The notes under the pieces are model-generated. The model was not told the origin of the DNA. It was given only the letters and a program-made list of their open reading frames with translations, and did no database searches. A stretch of 64,000 nt of DNA from Chitinophaga jiangningensis (GTDB taxonomy: Bacteria; Bacteroidota; Bacteroidia; Chitinophagales; Chitinophagaceae), in NCBI RefSeq assembly GCF_900142605.1, contig NZ_FRBL01000003.1, positions 558,001-622,000 of the forward strand, read 5' to 3'. The position numbers and the translations under genes are program-made. Of this stretch, positions 8,655 through 16,501 are shown in pieces (position 1 is the stretch's first letter; each line of letters starts with the position of its first letter).

Positions 8655-11141
8655 ATGAGAAAAACTTTATTGCTGGTAACAGGTTGGATCTTACTGTTTC
8701 AGAACACGTTATTTGCCCAGCATGCAGGAGGAAAAGCCGGTGGCGACCAAACCGGAACGTTGTATGGAAAATTAATTGACGCACAATCAGGGAAACCAGT
8801 AGAATATGCTTCGGTAGCCGTTCTCAAGCCTGATTCCGCCGTACTCACCGGCATGTTATCCAAGCCAAACGGTGATTTCAATTTTGAAACTTTGCCATTG
8901 GGAAAATATATTCTCCGTATCAATTTCATCGGATATGAAACGGTTTATAAATCTGCTACACTCAGCGCCAAAACGTCTACAGTGGATGTAGGCAATATCA
9001 AACTGGCCTCCAATTCCAAAACACTTAATGTGGTGAATGTAGTGGGTGAAAAGCCCGCCTTTTCCATGGCGATTGATAAACGTGTGTTCAATGTCGACAA
9101 AAACTTATCGAGCATTGGCGGTACTGCCACCGATGTACTCAAACAGGTACCTTCTGTAAATGTGGACATCGATGGGAACGTCACCGTACGCAATGGCTCC
9201 CCTACCATCTTCATCGATGGACGCCCTTCTACCCTTACACTGGACCAGATTCCGGCTGATGCCATCGAAAAAATTGAAGTGGTTACCAACCCCTCCGCCA
9301 AATACGACGCAGAAGGGATGAGCGGTATCCTCAATATCGTACTAAAGAAAAATAAAAAAGCCGGCATCAACGGGCAACTGTCCGCCGGTGGTTCCACGCT
9401 CGGAAGCAGCAATGGTGGCCTTGACTTTAACATGCGCCAGGAAAAATTCAACTTCTTTGTAAACTATAGTTTCCGTAACAGGGTATCCCCTTTTAATAGT
9501 CGCCTCTACAGGAAAAATCTAGGTCAGGATACCACCACCTTTACGGAACAACTCCAGGATGGCGACTTCTATCGCCGCTTCCAGAACGGCCGTATCGGGT
9601 TCGACTGGTTTATCGACAACAGAAATACACTGAGCATTTCTGAAAATATCGTAACTGGCAACTTCAATAACTACAACGACCAGGTGGTAAACGACCTGGA
9701 TGAAAAGCAGCAAAGGGTTCGCTACGGCACCGGTATCAACAATACCAAAAACGGTTTCAAAAGCTATAACACGCAGCTCGGCTACAAACATAACTTCGCT
9801 AAGGAAGGCCATGAACTGACTGCGGACGTTACTTTCAGCACCAACAACGGCGATAACTCTTCCGATTACTCTTTACAGTATTTTGATCTGAAAGGGGAAA
9901 ACATCTACGATCCTACCCCGCAGAAGCGCTATGGCAGCGGTGGTGGTAAAACTACCTATATCACCGGCCAGGTGGATTATGTAAATCCCCTCTCCGAAAA
10001 ATCCAAGATCGAAGCGGGTATTCGTTCCAACACCCGAAAGTTCAGTAACTACACCACCGTGATGGGACTGGATTATCCCAATACGGATTACAAAGTGGAT
10101 TCCTCTTTGTCCAGCGACTACAAATATTCAGAACAGATCAATGCGGCTTATGCTACCTACACCGGCGGTTTCGACAACTTCGGTTATCAGGTGGGTTTAA
10201 GGGCGGAGCAATCCTTTTATAAAGGGGAATCGTTCTTTGGGGAATACAAATCCTACAATGTGGACTACCCTATCAGCCTGTTCCCAAGCCTGTTCCTGTC
10301 ACAAAAACTGAAAGGCGATCATGAGCTGCAGCTGAACTATAGCCGTCGTATCCGCCGCCCCTGGTTCAGAGACCTGCTGCCTACCATTGATTACAATGGT
10401 CAGAGTGCCAGCACCGGAAACCCTGGTCTGAGTCCGGAGTTCACTAATTCATTTGAATTATCTTATCTGAAAGACTTTAATCGTAAAGTGAACCTACTCG
10501 TGTCAGTTTACTACCGTAACACGGAAAATGCGATCACCGATTTCTATAAAGACACCGTACTGTCCTTAAATGGCCAGGATCAGCGAGTGCTGTTGTCTTA
10601 CCCGATTAATGCCAGCTCCCGTAACTCCTACGGTGCTGAATTCACCCTTAGAACGCAGGTAACCAAAACCTGGGATATCACAGCCAATGCCAACCTCGCA
10701 CAAACGAAAATCAATGCGAGCCAGGATAATGCCACCTTATCCAACCAGGGTTTTACCTGGTTCGGTAAAGTCAACAGTAACACCAAACTCCCGTGGAACC
10801 TGACCTTCCAGGTGAATGGTGAATACGAATCCAAACAAATTTTGCCGCAGGGTGAACGTATGCCTAACTGGTCCATCGATGCTGCCGTGAAAAAGGACCT
10901 GTTGAAAAATAAAGCGCTGTCGATTTCCCTTGGCATAAACGATATCTTTAATTCCAACCGAAACCTGAGCTACACCACCACTTCCTTCTCCGAGCAGGAA
11001 AACTACCGTAAGCGCCTGGCACGTGAGCTGCGCCTCAATGCCACCTGGAGATTTGGTAAGATGGATGCACGCCTGTTCAAACGTAAAAACAATAAACAGG
11101 ATAACAACGGTGGAGAAATGGGTGGAGGAGATAACTTTTAA
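8655..11141 (+). CDS. Outer-membrane beta-barrel receptor (TonB-dependent-receptor-like, OMP_b-brl_3)
   Basis: An 828-aa protein with a signal peptide ending around LFAQ (residue 22). A carboxypeptidase-regulatory-like beta-sandwich follows at about 35-115 (GTLYGKLIDAQSGKPVEYAS, then LPLGKYILRINFIGYE), then a plug-like domain at about 125-215 (VLKQVPSVNVDIDGNVTVRN, IEVVTNPSAKYDAEG), then a long beta-barrel. This is the outer-membrane beta-barrel family common in Bacteroidota, related to SusC-type receptors but without a SusD partner next door. The last residues (MGGGDNF) end in Phe, as in many outer-membrane proteins. The ligand cannot be told from the sequence; no TonB, ExbB or sugar-degradation genes are nearby. 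Confidence 0.93.
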   Translation: MRKTLLLVTGWILLFQNTLFAQHAGGKAGGDQTGTLYGKLIDAQSGKPVEYASVAVLKPDSAVLTGMLSKPNGDFNFETLPLGKYILRINFIGYETVYKSATLSAKTSTVDVGNIKLASNSKTLNVVNVVGEKPAFSMAIDKRVFNVDKNLSSIGGTATDVLKQVPSVNVDIDGNVTVRNGSPTIFIDGRPSTLTLDQIPADAIEKIEVVTNPSAKYDAEGMSGILNIVLKKNKKAGINGQLSAGGSTLGSSNGGLDFNMRQEKFNFFVNYSFRNRVSPFNSRLYRKNLGQDTTTFTEQLQDGDFYRRFQNGRIGFDWFIDNRNTLSISENIVTGNFNNYNDQVVNDLDEKQQRVRYGTGINNTKNGFKSYNTQLGYKHNFAKEGHELTADVTFSTNNGDNSSDYSLQYFDLKGENIYDPTPQKRYGSGGGKTTYITGQVDYVNPLSEKSKIEAGIRSNTRKFSNYTTVMGLDYPNTDYKVDSSLSSDYKYSEQINAAYATYTGGFDNFGYQVGLRAEQSFYKGESFFGEYKSYNVDYPISLFPSLFLSQKLKGDHELQLNYSRRIRRPWFRDLLPTIDYNGQSASTGNPGLSPEFTNSFELSYLKDFNRKVNLLVSVYYRNTENAITDFYKDTVLSLNGQDQRVLLSYPINASSRNSYGAEFTLRTQVTKTWDITANANLAQTKINASQDNATLSNQGFTWFGKVNSNTKLPWNLTFQVNGEYESKQILPQGERMPNWSIDAAVKKDLLKNKALSISLGINDIFNSNRNLSYTTTSFSEQENYRKRLARELRLNATWRFGKMDARLFKRKNNKQDNNGGEMGGGDNF

Positions 11142-11171
11142 TTCGTAATTTGGTCGCCATAATTGATCATT

Positions 11172-11645
11172 ATGGATTCCATTTATCACACTATTACCCT
11201 TAGATTCTTAGCAGAGCCCTCAGATGTAAATTTCGGAGGAAAGGTACACGGGGGCTCCGTTATGAAATGGATAGACCAGGCGGGTTATACCTGTGCCGCT
11301 AACTGGAGCGGGCAATATGCTGTCACCGTTTACGTGGGCGGCATTCGTTTTTTTAAGCCGATCCAGATCGGCGACCTGGTAGAAATCACCGCAAATATCA
11401 TCTATACCGGCAATACCAGCATGCATATTTCCATCGATGTATTTGCCGGCAACCCGCGCCAGCAAACGAAAACCAAAACCACTCACTGTGTAATGGTGTT
11501 TGCAGCGGTAGATGATGAAGGTAAAACCGTGAAGGTACCTAAATGGATTCCGCGCACCGCAGGGGAAATCAGTATGGAGAGCTACGCGAAGAAACTGATG
11601 GACCTCAGGAAGGATATTGATGCGGAGATGAAACCGTATATGTAA
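11172..11645 (+). CDS. Acyl-CoA thioesterase, hotdog fold
   Basis: A 157-aa single-hotdog thioesterase. The helix motif VHGGSVMKWIDQAGYTCA near residues 25-42 carries the Asp-containing signature of the YciA/BFIT acyl-CoA thioesterase group, and strands TVYVGGIRFFKPIQIGDLVEI and CVMVFAAVDDEG complete the fold. Such enzymes hydrolyse acyl-CoA to free acid and CoA in the cytoplasm. I chose the ATG at 11172 rather than the TTG nine bases upstream. It follows the receptor gene by 30 bases on the same strand, but no functional link is evident. It ends just before a double-hairpin terminator. Confidence 0.92.
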   Translation: MDSIYHTITLRFLAEPSDVNFGGKVHGGSVMKWIDQAGYTCAANWSGQYAVTVYVGGIRFFKPIQIGDLVEITANIIYTGNTSMHISIDVFAGNPRQQTKTKTTHCVMVFAAVDDEGKTVKVPKWIPRTAGEISMESYAKKLMDLRKDIDAEMKPYM

Positions 11646-11658
11646 ACAACTTTTTACC

Positions 11659-11739
11659 TTATACAAAGAGGGCGGGACCTGCGGTCCCGCCCTCTTTGTA
11701 TAAAAGTCGGGCCCCGAAGGGGCCCGACTTTTATACAAA
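11659..11739. terminator. Tandem double-hairpin element between convergent genes
   Basis: Two long hairpins lie head to tail. The first pairs 11659-11679 with 11683-11703 (loop TGC), the second 11695-11715 with 11719-11739 (loop GAA). Both stems are perfect over about 18-21 bp and GC-rich near the loop, and the segment 11695-11703 can pair in either hairpin, so the fully extended forms are mutually exclusive. It lies between the convergent thioesterase and ABC exporter genes and probably terminates both. Confidence 0.85.
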
Positions 11740-11744
11740 ATAAA

Positions 11745-13523
11745 TTAGCTACTAAACTGCATATCACTAAGCGACTTATACAACCCACCTTCCACTTCAA
11801 TCAATTCCCAGTGTGTACCTGCCTCTACAATGCGTCCTTTGTCTAGTACAATAATCTTATCTGACTCACGAACGGTGGCAAGGCGGTGTGCAATCACGAT
11901 AGAAGTACGTCCTTCCATCAGCTTATCCAATGCATCCTGCACCAGCTTTTCGGATTCGGAGTCGAGCGCAGAAGTAGCCTCGTCCAGGATCAGGATACGC
12001 GGATTTTTAAGTACTGCTCTGGCGATGGCGATACGCTGCCGCTGACCGCCGGAGAGCTGAATACCACGCTCACCCACCACGGTGTCCATCCCTTGCGGGA
12101 AACGCTGAATAAATTCCCAGGCGTTTGCCTTGCGGGCAGCTTCTTCCAGCTCTGCATCTGTTGCACCGGGCCTGCCATAGGCAATATTTTCACGGATGGT
12201 ACCTCCAAAAAGGAATACATCCTGAGGCACCACTGCCATTTGAGAACGCAACTCTGATAAAGGAATGCTCTTACCGGGGCGGCCATCAAAGTCGATTTCA
12301 CCACTAACCGGATCGTATAAACGCAGCAGCAGCGAAACAATGGTGCTTTTACCGGCGCCACTCGGGCCCACCAGTGCTACTTTTTGATCAGGCGACACGT
12401 CAAAGCTAACGTCGTCCATGATTTTAAGATCCGGCCTGGAAGGATAATGAAATGAAATATTTTTGAAGCTGATAGCACCGTCCAGCTGGTTCTCCGGCGG
12501 GATGGAAGTAACAGGCGTCAGTTCTTCTGTTGGCTCGTCGATGATTTCAAGCAGGTGCTCAGTGGCTCCGATACTTTTCTGGAGGTTGGTATATACTTCT
12601 GCCAAACCTGCAACAGAACCACCTATGAATACAGAATACAGTACAAACGTGAGCAGTTCCGCCGGCGGCATACCCAGCGATACACCACGCCAGATCACCG
12701 CCACCAATGCGCCAAAGATACCGAGGATGATAAAGGAGGAAAACGCGCCCCGGTATTTACCACCTTTGATACCAATGCGTGCCGCTTCGTTGGTACGGGT
12801 CTTATATCTGTTGATTTCAAAAAACTCGTTGGCAAAAGCCTTTACGTTCAGGATGCCCGCCAGTGTTTCTTCCACTACCGTGTTGGAAGCAGCTACCTGC
12901 TCCTGCACCTGCTTGGAAAACTTACGGATAAATTTCCCGAAAAACACCGCCAGCAACATCATCAGCGGCAATATGGCCAGCATAAATACCGTCAGCTTGG
13001 GCGCTGTTACCACCAGGATGATCACACCACCCACGATGATAATTACCTGACGAATAAACTCCGCCAATGTAGTGGTAAATGTTTCCTGCAATGAAGAAAT
13101 ATCTGCGGATATTCTGCTGCTGAGCTCACCAACCCTGCGTTCCAGGAAAAATTTCATGGGGAGTTTGATGAGGTGACTGTAGACTGTTTGCCTCAATGTG
13201 GCGAGCGTTTTCTCAGTCACATTCACGAACAGGACTATACGGAAAAAAGAAAATACGGATTGGGCAATCAGTACCGCCACCAAAACGACGGCCGCCTGGT
13301 TGAATCCATGGAACATAGTGTCTTTGCTGTCGGGCGACACCAGTTGCCCTAACAGCTTAGGAAAAGCCAGTCCCGCGAGACTGGAAATAAGCAGGAAAAT
13401 CAGACCAAGTCCAAACTGTGGCCAATAAGGCTTTACATAACGGAACAGGCGGAAAGATTTCTTGAGGGATGCCATTTTCAGCGCTGGCTTAGCTTGCGCC
13501 GGGGTATTCGTGTCATTTTGCAT
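11745..13523 (-). CDS. ABC exporter, fused permease and ATPase (MsbA-like)
   Basis: A 592-aa half-transporter. The N-terminal half has about six membrane helices (for example FGLGLIFLLISSLAGLAF and IIIVGGVIILVVTAPKLTVF). The C-terminal half is the ATPase, with Walker A GPSGAGKST at about 390, the Q-loop region VPQDVFLFG, signature LSGGQRQR at about 500 and Walker B ILILDEATSALD at about 520, then the switch histidine in IVIAHRL. Homodimers of this type export lipids, lipid A precursors, peptides or drugs. The substrate is not evident: no export or lipid genes are adjacent. Start ATG at 13523. Confidence 0.93.
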   Translation of the reverse strand: MQNDTNTPAQAKPALKMASLKKSFRLFRYVKPYWPQFGLGLIFLLISSLAGLAFPKLLGQLVSPDSKDTMFHGFNQAAVVLVAVLIAQSVFSFFRIVLFVNVTEKTLATLRQTVYSHLIKLPMKFFLERRVGELSSRISADISSLQETFTTTLAEFIRQVIIIVGGVIILVVTAPKLTVFMLAILPLMMLLAVFFGKFIRKFSKQVQEQVAASNTVVEETLAGILNVKAFANEFFEINRYKTRTNEAARIGIKGGKYRGAFSSFIILGIFGALVAVIWRGVSLGMPPAELLTFVLYSVFIGGSVAGLAEVYTNLQKSIGATEHLLEIIDEPTEELTPVTSIPPENQLDGAISFKNISFHYPSRPDLKIMDDVSFDVSPDQKVALVGPSGAGKSTIVSLLLRLYDPVSGEIDFDGRPGKSIPLSELRSQMAVVPQDVFLFGGTIRENIAYGRPGATDAELEEAARKANAWEFIQRFPQGMDTVVGERGIQLSGGQRQRIAIARAVLKNPRILILDEATSALDSESEKLVQDALDKLMEGRTSIVIAHRLATVRESDKIIVLDKGRIVEAGTHWELIEVEGGLYKSLSDMQFSS

Positions 13524-13610
13524 GTATCAGTGCTATTGTTTCGTTCTATTTATAGACGATTGCCTAACAAAGATATTGCATTCGGGTTCACAAAAGCATG
13601 GTATCCGGGC

Positions 13611-13700
13611 TTAATTTCCGATAGTGCAGGAATATGCGATGAGACTGAATATTGCAGCCAGGCTCGCAGCCATGAATAACTTATACAGGAATAATTTCAT
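13611..13700 (-). CDS. Possible 29-aa lipopeptide
   Basis: An ATG-initiated frame of 29 codons encodes a basic N-terminus (MKLFLYK), a hydrophobic helix and a cysteine near the end (LIAYSCTIGN). The shape is that of a tiny signal-peptide-like or lipoprotein-like product. It is 87 bases upstream of, and codirectional with, the ABC exporter, so it could be a leader peptide or an independent small protein. Short hydrophobic frames arise by chance, so confidence is low. Confidence 0.3.
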   Translation of the reverse strand: MKLFLYKLFMAASLAAIFSLIAYSCTIGN

Positions 13701-13794
13701 ATTACGGGTTTTATGGATAGTATATATTCAAATAGTATTCCATTATTAACGCATTCTGCCATAAAATGTTTAATGAAATCATAATTTTATTAAA

Positions 13795-13870
13795 CATCTT
13801 TCCACCCTTGCCTCCGGCAAGGGTGGAAAGATGAAATAGAATAGGCGTCAGCCACGCCTATTCTATTTCA
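13795..13870. repeat. Tandem double hairpin in a divergent intergenic region
   Basis: The first hairpin is a perfect 18-bp stem (13795-13812 with 13816-13833, loop TCC). The second is a perfect 17-bp stem (13832-13848 with 13854-13870, loop CAGCC). The two share bases 13832-13833. The flanking genes diverge, so this is not an ordinary gene-end terminator. It lies 39 bases before the MgtC start, and transcription starting to its left would put it in the mgtC-like leader. Confidence 0.85.
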
Positions 13871-13908
13871 GGACTATTTTGAGCAACATTAGCCTTAAAT
13901 TTGTTACC

Positions 13909-14586
13909 ATGAATCTCTCGATGGAAGGTATAATCGAAACCATAAAGGAGGACTATGTCCTGAAGATTGCATTATCGTTGCTGATGGGCGCTGCCATTGG
14001 CCTGGAACGGGAATTCAAACGTAAGGCTGCCGGCATGCGCACCATGACGCTCATTTGCATGAGTAGTGCCGTATTCACCATTTTATCGGTGGAGCTGGGC
14101 TATCCTAATAGTGCTGACCGTGTGGCCTCCAATATCCTTACAGGCGTCGGCTTTATTGGTGCCGGTGTAATTTTTAAGGGAGAATTTGCCATCGACGGTA
14201 TTACCACTGCCGCCAGCATATGGATCGCAGCCGCCATCGGTATGGCCATAGGCATGAGCCAGTACTGGCTCGCCCTGTTTAGCCTCACAGGTGCCATGCT
14301 GGTATTGATCGCCCTGGAATACCTGGAGATGTACATAGCCCGCATCAACGATAAGCGGGTATATTGTATTCAGTTAAATGACCAGGAGTTTTCGCATCTC
14401 GACCTGGAGCAGGTGCTCGACTCCATGCAACTTAAATATAAGCGTATGATGATAGTGAGAAAAGAGCACAAAACGGAAGTGAACTACGCCATACATGGCA
14501 AACGTGAGAAAATGGAGGCATTGAATACGTACCTGCACCAGAGTCACGACATACACGAATACCAGATCCAAAACAATCCATTCTGA
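13909..14586 (+). CDS. MgtC/SapB family inner-membrane protein
   Basis: A 225-aa protein whose first 130 residues hold four or five membrane helices with the MgtC signature (LLMGAAIGLEREFKRKAAGMR, then ILTGVGFIGAGVIFK and GITTAASIWIAAAIGMAIG). A soluble C-terminal domain of about 85 residues follows. In other bacteria MgtC is linked to growth in low Mg2+ and to control of the F1Fo ATPase, but many SapB/MgtC relatives have no assigned role. I use the ATG at 13909, not the TTG 30 bases upstream. The stop is one base from the next start, so the gene leads an operon with DUF763 and endonuclease V. Confidence 0.9.
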   Translation: MNLSMEGIIETIKEDYVLKIALSLLMGAAIGLEREFKRKAAGMRTMTLICMSSAVFTILSVELGYPNSADRVASNILTGVGFIGAGVIFKGEFAIDGITTAASIWIAAAIGMAIGMSQYWLALFSLTGAMLVLIALEYLEMYIARINDKRVYCIQLNDQEFSHLDLEQVLDSMQLKYKRMMIVRKEHKTEVNYAIHGKREKMEALNTYLHQSHDIHEYQIQNNPF

Positions 14587-14587
14587 T

Positions 14588-15787
14588 ATGCCATCTTACG
14601 CAGATTTACCGCTCCATTACGGGCAGGTGCCGCCATGGCTTGCGCAGCGTATGAGCCTGCTGGGTGGTGCTATCACAGAGGCCATCATCATGGATTACGG
14701 ACGAGGGGAATTCCTGCGCCGCATGAGCGACCCGTGCTGGTTCCAGGCCCTGGGCTGCGTGCTGGGTATGGACTGGCATTCTTCCGGTATTACCACCAGT
14801 GTAATGGGCGCTTTGAAAAAAGCATTGAACCCACGCGCTGCGGAACTGGGCATTTACATCTGCGGTGGTAAAGGGAAATATAGTAAGCAAACCCCGAATG
14901 AGCTGGCCGTAATAGCCAATAAAACTGGGCTTCCCGGTGATCAGCTGATCTACAGCAGCAAACTGACGGCAAAAGTGGACAACACGGCCATCCAGGATGG
15001 TTTCCAGCTGTACCTGCATTCGTTCCTGCTATCTACTGATGGCGACTGGGCCGTGGTGCAGCAGGGTATGAATGACGCTACCGGCATGGCGCGGCGCTAC
15101 CACTGGCATTCCAGCGCATTCCAGTCGTTTACAGAAGCGCCGCACACCTACATCTATGGCCATAATCAGGGGCTGATCCTAAATCTCACAGCTATAAACG
15201 CAGCTAATACCAAAAACGGCATAATGGAACTGGTAAAGGAAAAACCTGTACACCTGCTACCAGAAATCAGGAACCTGGTGATGCCAAATCACCACGAGCT
15301 GCGTGCCGAAAATGTAAACCTGAAGCGGTTGGGAAGTGTACTGGCGCTGGCTTACGACACTAAGCCATCCGACTTTGAATCGCTCCTGATGCTGGAAGGC
15401 GTAGGCCCGAGAACGTTACAGTCGCTCACGCTGGTAAGTGAAGTGATACACGGCACGCCCTCCCGATTTGAAGATCCCGCGCGATTTTCGTTTGCCCATG
15501 GCGGTAAGGACGGACACCCCTTTCCGGTGCCGCTGAAAATCTATGATGAAACCATTTCCACACTCAAAGACGCGCTGTATAAAGCTAAAATTGGTGCTTC
15601 CGAAAAAAAAGACGCCATCAATAAGCTGTCGCAGATGGCGGCCTCCATTGAAAAAGATTTTATTCCAAACACCAACTTTGATAAGCTGATTGAAGAAGAG
15701 CGCAATAATGCCTGGCGTTACGGCGGCCGTACTGTTTTGGGTAAGGCTAAGCCACCACAGGAAGGGGATCAGCTGTCACTGTTTTAA
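14588..15787 (+). CDS. DUF763 domain protein
   Basis: A 399-aa cytoplasmic protein matching DUF763 from the first residues (ADLPLHYGQVPPWLAQRM, then GGAITEAIIMDYG). The family has no proven activity. Conserved blocks include DPCWFQALGCVLGMDWHSSG, GGKGKYSKQTP and ARRYHWHS. Near residue 275 is LLMLEGVGPRTLQSL, which looks like a helix-hairpin-helix DNA-binding turn. It lies one base after the MgtC gene and 18 bases before endonuclease V. That context and the helix-hairpin-helix-like motif hint at a nucleic-acid role, which is an inference only. Confidence 0.88.
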   Translation: MPSYADLPLHYGQVPPWLAQRMSLLGGAITEAIIMDYGRGEFLRRMSDPCWFQALGCVLGMDWHSSGITTSVMGALKKALNPRAAELGIYICGGKGKYSKQTPNELAVIANKTGLPGDQLIYSSKLTAKVDNTAIQDGFQLYLHSFLLSTDGDWAVVQQGMNDATGMARRYHWHSSAFQSFTEAPHTYIYGHNQGLILNLTAINAANTKNGIMELVKEKPVHLLPEIRNLVMPNHHELRAENVNLKRLGSVLALAYDTKPSDFESLLMLEGVGPRTLQSLTLVSEVIHGTPSRFEDPARFSFAHGGKDGHPFPVPLKIYDETISTLKDALYKAKIGASEKKDAINKLSQMAASIEKDFIPNTNFDKLIEEERNNAWRYGGRTVLGKAKPPQEGDQLSLF

Positions 15788-15805
15788 CCATAACGCACTG
15801 CATTG

Positions 15806-16498
15806 ATGACCATCGACTACAATACACTTACCGTACCGCAAGCTACACAGCTACAAAAGGAGATGAAGGATAAAATTGTCCTCTCCCCTTTTACCGGGAA
15901 AATCAATTATGTGGCCGGCACTGATATCTCCTTTGATAAATTCAGTACCCATGTATACGCCGGCATAACGGTGCTCAGTTTTCCGGACCTGAAACCGGTA
16001 GCGTATAGCCTTATCCGTAAGGAAGTACATTTCCCCTACGTACCCGGTTACCTCGCTTTCCGCGAAGTACCTGCGCTGCTGGATGCCTGGGAACAGCTGG
16101 AACTGAAACCTGATGTGGTAGTGCTGGACGGCCATGGCATTGCACATCCACGCAGGATGGGTATTGCCTCTCATTTCGGCGTGTTAATCAACCGGCCTAC
16201 CCTGGGTTGTGCTAAGAAAAAACTCTACGGAATATACGAGGAACCGGCGGAAAATGCCGGTGCATGGAGTGTGTTATACGATAAACAACAACAGCCGATC
16301 GGCAGTGTACTACGCACTAAAAATAAAATAAAACCGGTGTTTGTATCTCCCGGCCATCTAACTGATATAGCCGACAGCCGGCAGATCGTGGAGCAATGCA
16401 TCACGAAATACCGGCTGCCGGAGCCTACCAGGCTTACGCATAATTTTGTGAACCAGTTCCGGCTGGGCGCACTGGAAGCAGGCTTCCACCGGTTGTAA
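15806..16498 (+). CDS. nfi: Endonuclease V (deoxyinosine 3' endonuclease)
   Basis: A 230-aa endonuclease V, which nicks DNA one nucleotide 3' of deoxyinosine and thus repairs deaminated adenine. The three acidic metal-binding positions are visible: Asp in AGTDISFD (about 40), Glu in FPYVPGYLAFREVP (about 88; this block also holds the PYVP wedge) and Asp in VVLDGHGIAHP (about 110). The ATG at 15806 gives the normal N-terminus; the TTG one codon earlier is unlikely. It is the last gene of the MgtC/DUF763 operon and ends three bases from a convergent gene. Confidence 0.95.
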   Translation: MTIDYNTLTVPQATQLQKEMKDKIVLSPFTGKINYVAGTDISFDKFSTHVYAGITVLSFPDLKPVAYSLIRKEVHFPYVPGYLAFREVPALLDAWEQLELKPDVVVLDGHGIAHPRRMGIASHFGVLINRPTLGCAKKKLYGIYEEPAENAGAWSVLYDKQQQPIGSVLRTKNKIKPVFVSPGHLTDIADSRQIVEQCITKYRLPEPTRLTHNFVNQFRLGALEAGFHRL

Positions 16499-16501
16499 GC
16501 A

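Noticed and set aside
13494..13679. 61-codon plus-strand frame upstream of MgtC
   Set aside because: Overlaps the ABC gene start and has no family resemblance.
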